A stretch of DNA of 64,000 nucleotides. Source: Nocardioides sp. GY 10113 (GTDB taxonomy: Bacteria > Actinomycetota > Actinomycetes > Propionibacteriales > Nocardioidaceae). Shown here one piece after another: positions 60,862-64,000 of the stretch. The notes beneath the pieces were generated by a model. That model did not search any database. It saw nothing but the letters and a program-made list of their open reading frames with translations, and was not told the DNA's origin. The stretch covers positions 29,668 through 93,667 of the forward strand of contig NZ_STGK01000019.1 of the NCBI RefSeq assembly GCF_004919105.1, in the 5' to 3' direction. Position numbers and translations under genes: made by a program. The stretch's first letter is position 1, and the number at the start of each line of letters is the position of its first letter.

Positions 60862-62331
60862 ATGGGGCGTCTGGGCCACCTGATCGCCGCCGCCGGTCCC
60901 GCCCGGTTGCGGGTGGGGCTGGCGGCCGCGGTCGGTGTCGTGCTCGTCGGCAGCTCGCTGGCGGTCGCCGACCGTGCTCCGGGGCCGCGGCCGGTCCCGG
61001 AGGCTCAGTGCGGGCCGGGATCGCGGCCGGAGACGACCGGTCTCCAGGGGCGCGTGCCGGCCCGTGACTACGCCTCCGGCCGCTACCGCGAGGGGTACAC
61101 CTGCAACACCCGCGCGGTCGGTCGTCACGGCAGCACGGGTGGCTTCAAGACGCTGCGGTACACCGACGCCCGGGGCAACACCTGCGCGTTCTACGACTCC
61201 ACGCGCCTGCTGGGCATGGACGTGGGGACCAACCTGATGAACGGCACCGGCCTCGGTGTGGTGGTCCTGGACATGAACCGCCCGGGACGGCCGCGCAAGA
61301 CCGACAACCTGACCAGCCCGGCCATGCTGAGTCCTCACGAGTCGCTGCTGCTCAACCGGCGCCGCGGGCTCCTGATGGCGGTCCTGGGCACCGTCGCGAC
61401 GGCGCCAGGCGTTCTCGACGTCTACGACGTCCGCAAGAACTGTCGCCATCCGCGGTTGCTCTCGTCGACCCCCGCCGGGGTGCTCGGTCACGAGTCGGGG
61501 ATCTCCCCGGACGGACGGACCTTCTGGTCGGCCGGCGCTGCGGGCTTCACGATCACCGCGGTCGACGTCAGTCGGCCCCGGCGGCCGAGGACGCTGATGG
61601 TGGAGGGTGGCGTGGTCGCCCACGGGATCAGGTTCTCCAGCGATGGTCGGACGATGTACCTCGCCGACATGGGCTCGCCGTCGACCAACAGCGTCCTCGA
61701 CGACCCCGGCCTACAGATCTACGACGTCTCCGAGGTGCAGGACCGCGTCGAGGACCCCGAGATCCGGCTGCTCTCCGAGACCAGCTGGCCGGGCATCTCG
61801 ATCCCGCAGGTCGCCGAGCCGTTCCGTCGCCGAGGTCGCGCCTACGTGCTGGAGGTCGACGAGTTCACCGACTGGTTCGGGGACGGCCTGACCGTGGACC
61901 TCAGCGGTGATGCTCCGGTCGGCGCCGCGCGGATCATCGACGTGACGAGGCCGCGGAGGCCGCGCATGGTCTCGGACCTGCGACTCGAGGTGCACCAGCC
62001 GCGCCACCGCACCGCCGCCGTGCTGGGCGATCCGGGCAACGAGCTGCCGATCGGCGGCTACTCGGCGCACTACTGCTCGGTGCCGACGCGCCGCAACCCG
62101 CAGCTCGCCGCCTGCTCGATGATCGGATCGGGGCTGCGGATCTTCGACATCCGCGACCTGGAGCGGCCGCGCGAAGTGGCGTACTTCAACCGGCCGAGTG
62201 CCGACGGCGCCAACGCGCTCTCCCAGCCGGCGTGGGATCGGAAGCGACGTTCGATCTGGTACACCGACGGGACCAGCGGCTTCTACGCCGTACGCCTCAC
62301 CAACGGCGTGGGTCGCCTGCTGCGCCGCTGA
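60862..62331 (+). CDS. Secreted LVIVD-repeat/propeller-like protein
   Basis: This 489-residue protein has an N-terminal signal/anchor (GLAAAVGVVLVGSSLAVA). Repeated LxVxD-like units follow: GVVVLDMNRPGRPRK, GVLDVYDVRKNCRHPRL, TAVDVSRPRRPRTL, LQIYDVSEV, RIIDVTRPRRPRM, LRIFDIRDLERPREV. The pattern strand-D-V-x-x-P-x-x-P is that of LVIVD repeat proteins, which fold as beta-propellers. It is 13 bp after the flavoprotein but not evidently metabolic. Confidence 0.72.
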   Translation: MGRLGHLIAAAGPARLRVGLAAAVGVVLVGSSLAVADRAPGPRPVPEAQCGPGSRPETTGLQGRVPARDYASGRYREGYTCNTRAVGRHGSTGGFKTLRYTDARGNTCAFYDSTRLLGMDVGTNLMNGTGLGVVVLDMNRPGRPRKTDNLTSPAMLSPHESLLLNRRRGLLMAVLGTVATAPGVLDVYDVRKNCRHPRLLSSTPAGVLGHESGISPDGRTFWSAGAAGFTITAVDVSRPRRPRTLMVEGGVVAHGIRFSSDGRTMYLADMGSPSTNSVLDDPGLQIYDVSEVQDRVEDPEIRLLSETSWPGISIPQVAEPFRRRGRAYVLEVDEFTDWFGDGLTVDLSGDAPVGAARIIDVTRPRRPRMVSDLRLEVHQPRHRTAAVLGDPGNELPIGGYSAHYCSVPTRRNPQLAACSMIGSGLRIFDIRDLERPREVAYFNRPSADGANALSQPAWDRKRRSIWYTDGTSGFYAVRLTNGVGRLLRR

Positions 62332-62362
62332 GCCGGACGGACCGAGTGCCGGATCTGCGTCC

Positions 62363-62404
62363 GGGCGCGCGGGCCGGCGGGACCTCCCGCCGGCCCGCGC
62401 GCCC
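62363..62404. terminator. Perfect 19-bp hairpin at a convergent junction
   Basis: Perfect 19-bp arms (62363-62381 and 62386-62404) with loop ACCT lie between two convergent secreted-protein genes. There is no T-tract on either side. Confidence 0.7.
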
Positions 62405-62419
62405 CGACGTGGCCGGTGA

Positions 62420-63682
62420 CTACGCGGAGGTCAGGGTGAAGGTGACCGTGGTGGCGTTGCCGAGGGCGTCGTACGCGACGAGGGTGTTGACCCCCTCGAC
62501 AGCGCCGTAGCGACCGGGCCGGATGTCGTTGACGTCGGACCAGTTGCTGTCGGTGAGGTCCTTGGTGACGCCGTTGATGACGACCTTGTCGACCTTGCGG
62601 GCGTCGTACAGCTTGAAGGACTTCGACGCTGCCGCCTCGCCCGTGACGCCCTTGTCGGTGACCGTCGGGCCGGTGGTGTCGAGCACGAAGGCCACCGTGG
62701 TCGCGTTGCCCGCCACGTCGTAGGCGACCAGGGTGTTGGCCCCCTCGACAGCGCCGAACCGGCCGGGCCGGATGTCGTTGACGTCGGACCAGTTGTTGTC
62801 GGTGAGGTCCTTGGTGACGCCGTTGATGACGACCTTGTCGATCTTGTTCGCGTCGTAGAGCTTGAACGACTTCGACTGCGCCACCGCGCCGGCTGCTCCC
62901 TTGTCCGTCACCGTCGGCGCGGTGCCGTCCACCACGAAGGTGAAGTTCTGGGTGCTCGCCACGTTGCCAGCCGCGTCGAGCGAGTTGTAGCGCAGGGTGT
63001 AGGCGCCGTCCGCGAAGCTCACGGGGACGCCGAGCGTGTCGCCCGCGGCCTGGAACGACTTGAGGAGCGCGCCGTCGCGGTAGACGTTGCCGACCGTCTT
63101 GACCACCCGGTCGTTGTCGGTGGAGGACAGCTCGAACACGTAGCCCGGGCGGACCGGCGACGCGGGGTTGAGCAGGGTCGTCACCGGCTTCTCGAAGTCG
63201 CAGACGTACGACTCGGCCGCGTCGGTGACGGTCCGGGTGTCCACGACCAGCGGCCAGCCGGTCGGGGCGTAGCTGACCCACGCGGCCAGAGCGGGATCGG
63301 TGGTCCCGCCGGGCTGGCCGTTGTAGTACACGGTCCCCTGCGAGGCGGCAGCGACCTGGTGCTGCTCCGTGAGCACGTTGCCGGTGGGCTCGAACCCGGC
63401 GTTCGCGTCGGGCTGCCAGTCGGTGTCGCGCCAGTAGAGGTTGCCGTTGGTGGTCTTGCGGTACTCGACCTTCACCACCACGGTCTCGTACACGGCCGGG
63501 TACTCGACGGTCTTCGCGTACTGCGACTCGGTGTGGGTGACCGCGGGGATGGTCTGGATCCGCTTGGTCGAGTCGGCGGTGCAGGCCTGCTCGGCCGCCG
63601 TGGCGCTGCCCGCCGACCCGACGAGCGCGATGGCGGTGAGTGTGGTGCTGAGTACCGCAGAGGCGGCAAGGCTCTTCTTCAC
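62420..63682 (-). CDS. Secreted protein with repeated Ig-like modules
   Basis: This 420-residue protein has a Sec signal (MKKSLAASAVLSTTLTAIA to SATA). The N-terminal part (35-200) holds Tyr/Thr-rich sequence of unknown fold and four conserved-looking positions including Cys. From about 200 there are three Ig-like units: one SFADGAYTLRYNSLDAAGNV unit and two nearly identical ones (256-338 and 339-420). GTG at 63682 follows AGGGGGAA by nine bases. A surface or adhesive role is likely. Confidence 0.75.
   Translation of the reverse strand: MKKSLAASAVLSTTLTAIALVGSAGSATAAEQACTADSTKRIQTIPAVTHTESQYAKTVEYPAVYETVVVKVEYRKTTNGNLYWRDTDWQPDANAGFEPTGNVLTEQHQVAAASQGTVYYNGQPGGTTDPALAAWVSYAPTGWPLVVDTRTVTDAAESYVCDFEKPVTTLLNPASPVRPGYVFELSSTDNDRVVKTVGNVYRDGALLKSFQAAGDTLGVPVSFADGAYTLRYNSLDAAGNVASTQNFTFVVDGTAPTVTDKGAAGAVAQSKSFKLYDANKIDKVVINGVTKDLTDNNWSDVNDIRPGRFGAVEGANTLVAYDVAGNATTVAFVLDTTGPTVTDKGVTGEAAASKSFKLYDARKVDKVVINGVTKDLTDSNWSDVNDIRPGRYGAVEGVNTLVAYDALGNATTVTFTLTSA
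62423..62917 (-). repeat. Two near-identical 83-codon modules
   Basis: Residues 256-338 and 339-420 share SKSFKLYDA, DKVVINGVTKDLTD, NWSDVNDIRPGR and GAVEG with few changes, at both protein and DNA level. The pair is a recent internal duplication or is kept alike by conversion. Confidence 0.8.
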
Positions 63683-63930
63683 TTCGGAGTTCCCCCTAGA
63701 ACTGATGCTGACGCGCCCCGCAGTGCGTGCGCTCTCCCGAACCGGTACGGCTCGTTCGCTCCCTTAACGGTCTAGACAGATCGGGGTTACTCCGGCGCCT
63801 CCGCGGCTGTGCGGCCTGCGGCGGCGTGACGGTGGCGGTGGAGATGGTGTCCGGGGACGGCGACGGCCCGGCCCGCCGCGCCGGAGCGGGGTGGGCCGGG
63901 CCGTCGCATGGTCCGCCGTTCGGCGGCCCG
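63683..63930. promoter_or_regulatory. 248-bp gap with hairpin
   Basis: This gap must hold the promoter of the Ig-module gene (minus strand). It contains a terminator-like hairpin at 63860-63907. I see no further gene or clear -35/-10 pair. Confidence 0.4.
63860..63907 (-). terminator. Hairpin after the partial end gene
   Basis: GCGACGGCCCGGCCC (63860-63874) pairs perfectly with 63893-63907 over 15 bp, with an 18-base loop, following the stop at 63931. Its core matches the hairpin at 48619. Confidence 0.6.
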
Positions 63931-64000
63931 TTACCAGCCGCGTTCGGCGAGGCGGTGCGGCTGCGGGATCTCCTCCACGTTGATCCCGACCATCGCCTCG
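63931..64000 (-). CDS. C-terminal end of an unidentified protein (5' end outside window)
   Basis: A minus-strand frame enters from the window edge and ends with TAA at 63931. It encodes VGINVEEIPQPHRLAERGW before the stop. Downstream lies a terminator-like hairpin, which supports a real gene end. I do not recognise the family from so few residues. Confidence 0.4.
   Translation of the reverse strand, partial: EAMVGINVEEIPQPHRLAERGW

Overview
The window is very GC-rich, densely coded on both strands, and rich in GTG starts and ATGA-type stop/start overlaps. It carries a mycobacterium-like steroid gene set, an Fe-S type APS reductase, a DUF6325/SHOCT pair and an actinobacterial cysteine leader peptide. 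This points to a high-GC actinobacterium, most plausibly of the Nocardioides type. That placement is inferred from gene content alone. I see no insertion sequence, prophage, CRISPR array or rRNA.

Layout. Bases 1-11000 are mainly housekeeping: the end of a phosphoribosyltransferase, a HipA-like/DUF3037 pair, a sulfur assimilation operon (leader peptide, sir, small CxxC protein, cysH, CbiX-type chelatase) on the minus strand, then glyA, a YihY-type membrane protein, a K+ channel, thioredoxin and a SHOCT/DUF6325 pair. Bases 11160-19931 hold a PucR-type regulator divergent from a complete livGFHMK-type ABC importer, followed by an acyl-CoA dehydrogenase and a zinc alcohol dehydrogenase. Bases 20093-23066 have a secreted repeat protein, a minus-strand tRNA-Val with terminator, a class IV aminotransferase-fold enzyme and a five-gene plus-strand tRNA array (Gly, Cys, Val, Gly, Val). 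Bases 23164-31975 contain a tightly coupled, poorly understood series: MTA phosphorylase, zinc-ribbon epimerase, a divergent membrane protein, GT2 glycosyltransferase, DUF2064 transferase, methyltransferase, molybdopterin oxidoreductase with a membrane domain, membrane protein, and a two-component system. Bases 31991-35921 are mixed single genes.

Bases 35940-60848 are the metabolic core: a steroid degradation region resembling the KstR2 and KstR regulons of Mycobacterium tuberculosis. The C/D-ring set (ipdC, ipdB, ipdA, echA20, divergent from two SDR genes) shares a 22-bp perfect palindrome, probably the KstR2-type operator. An OpuC/OsmF-type osmolyte importer and a serine hydrolase intervene. 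Side-chain genes follow: fadA5 divergent from cyp125, ltp3-ltp4-DUF35 divergent from an LLM oxidoreductase, a fadD8-like ligase, echA19 divergent from fadD19, and a nitronate monooxygenase-family gene coupled to fadD19. Five AACnnGTT-core palindromes sit directly in front of these units and are the best candidates for KstR operators. The set covers C26 oxidation (CYP125), CoA activation (FadD19), hydration (EchA19), thiolysis (FadA5), possible aldol-type cleavage (Ltp/DUF35) and C/D-ring opening (IpdC, EchA20, IpdAB). The acyl-CoA dehydrogenases of the pathway are not seen in the steroid block.

The last 3 kb hold two secreted proteins facing each other across a perfect 19-bp-arm hairpin, and the C-terminal codons of an unidentified minus-strand gene. 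Less explored leads are the cysteine leader peptide, the Ltp3/Ltp4/double-DUF35 unit, the KstR2-like palindrome, the coupled 26-32 kb cluster, and a truncated HxlR regulator beside qorB.
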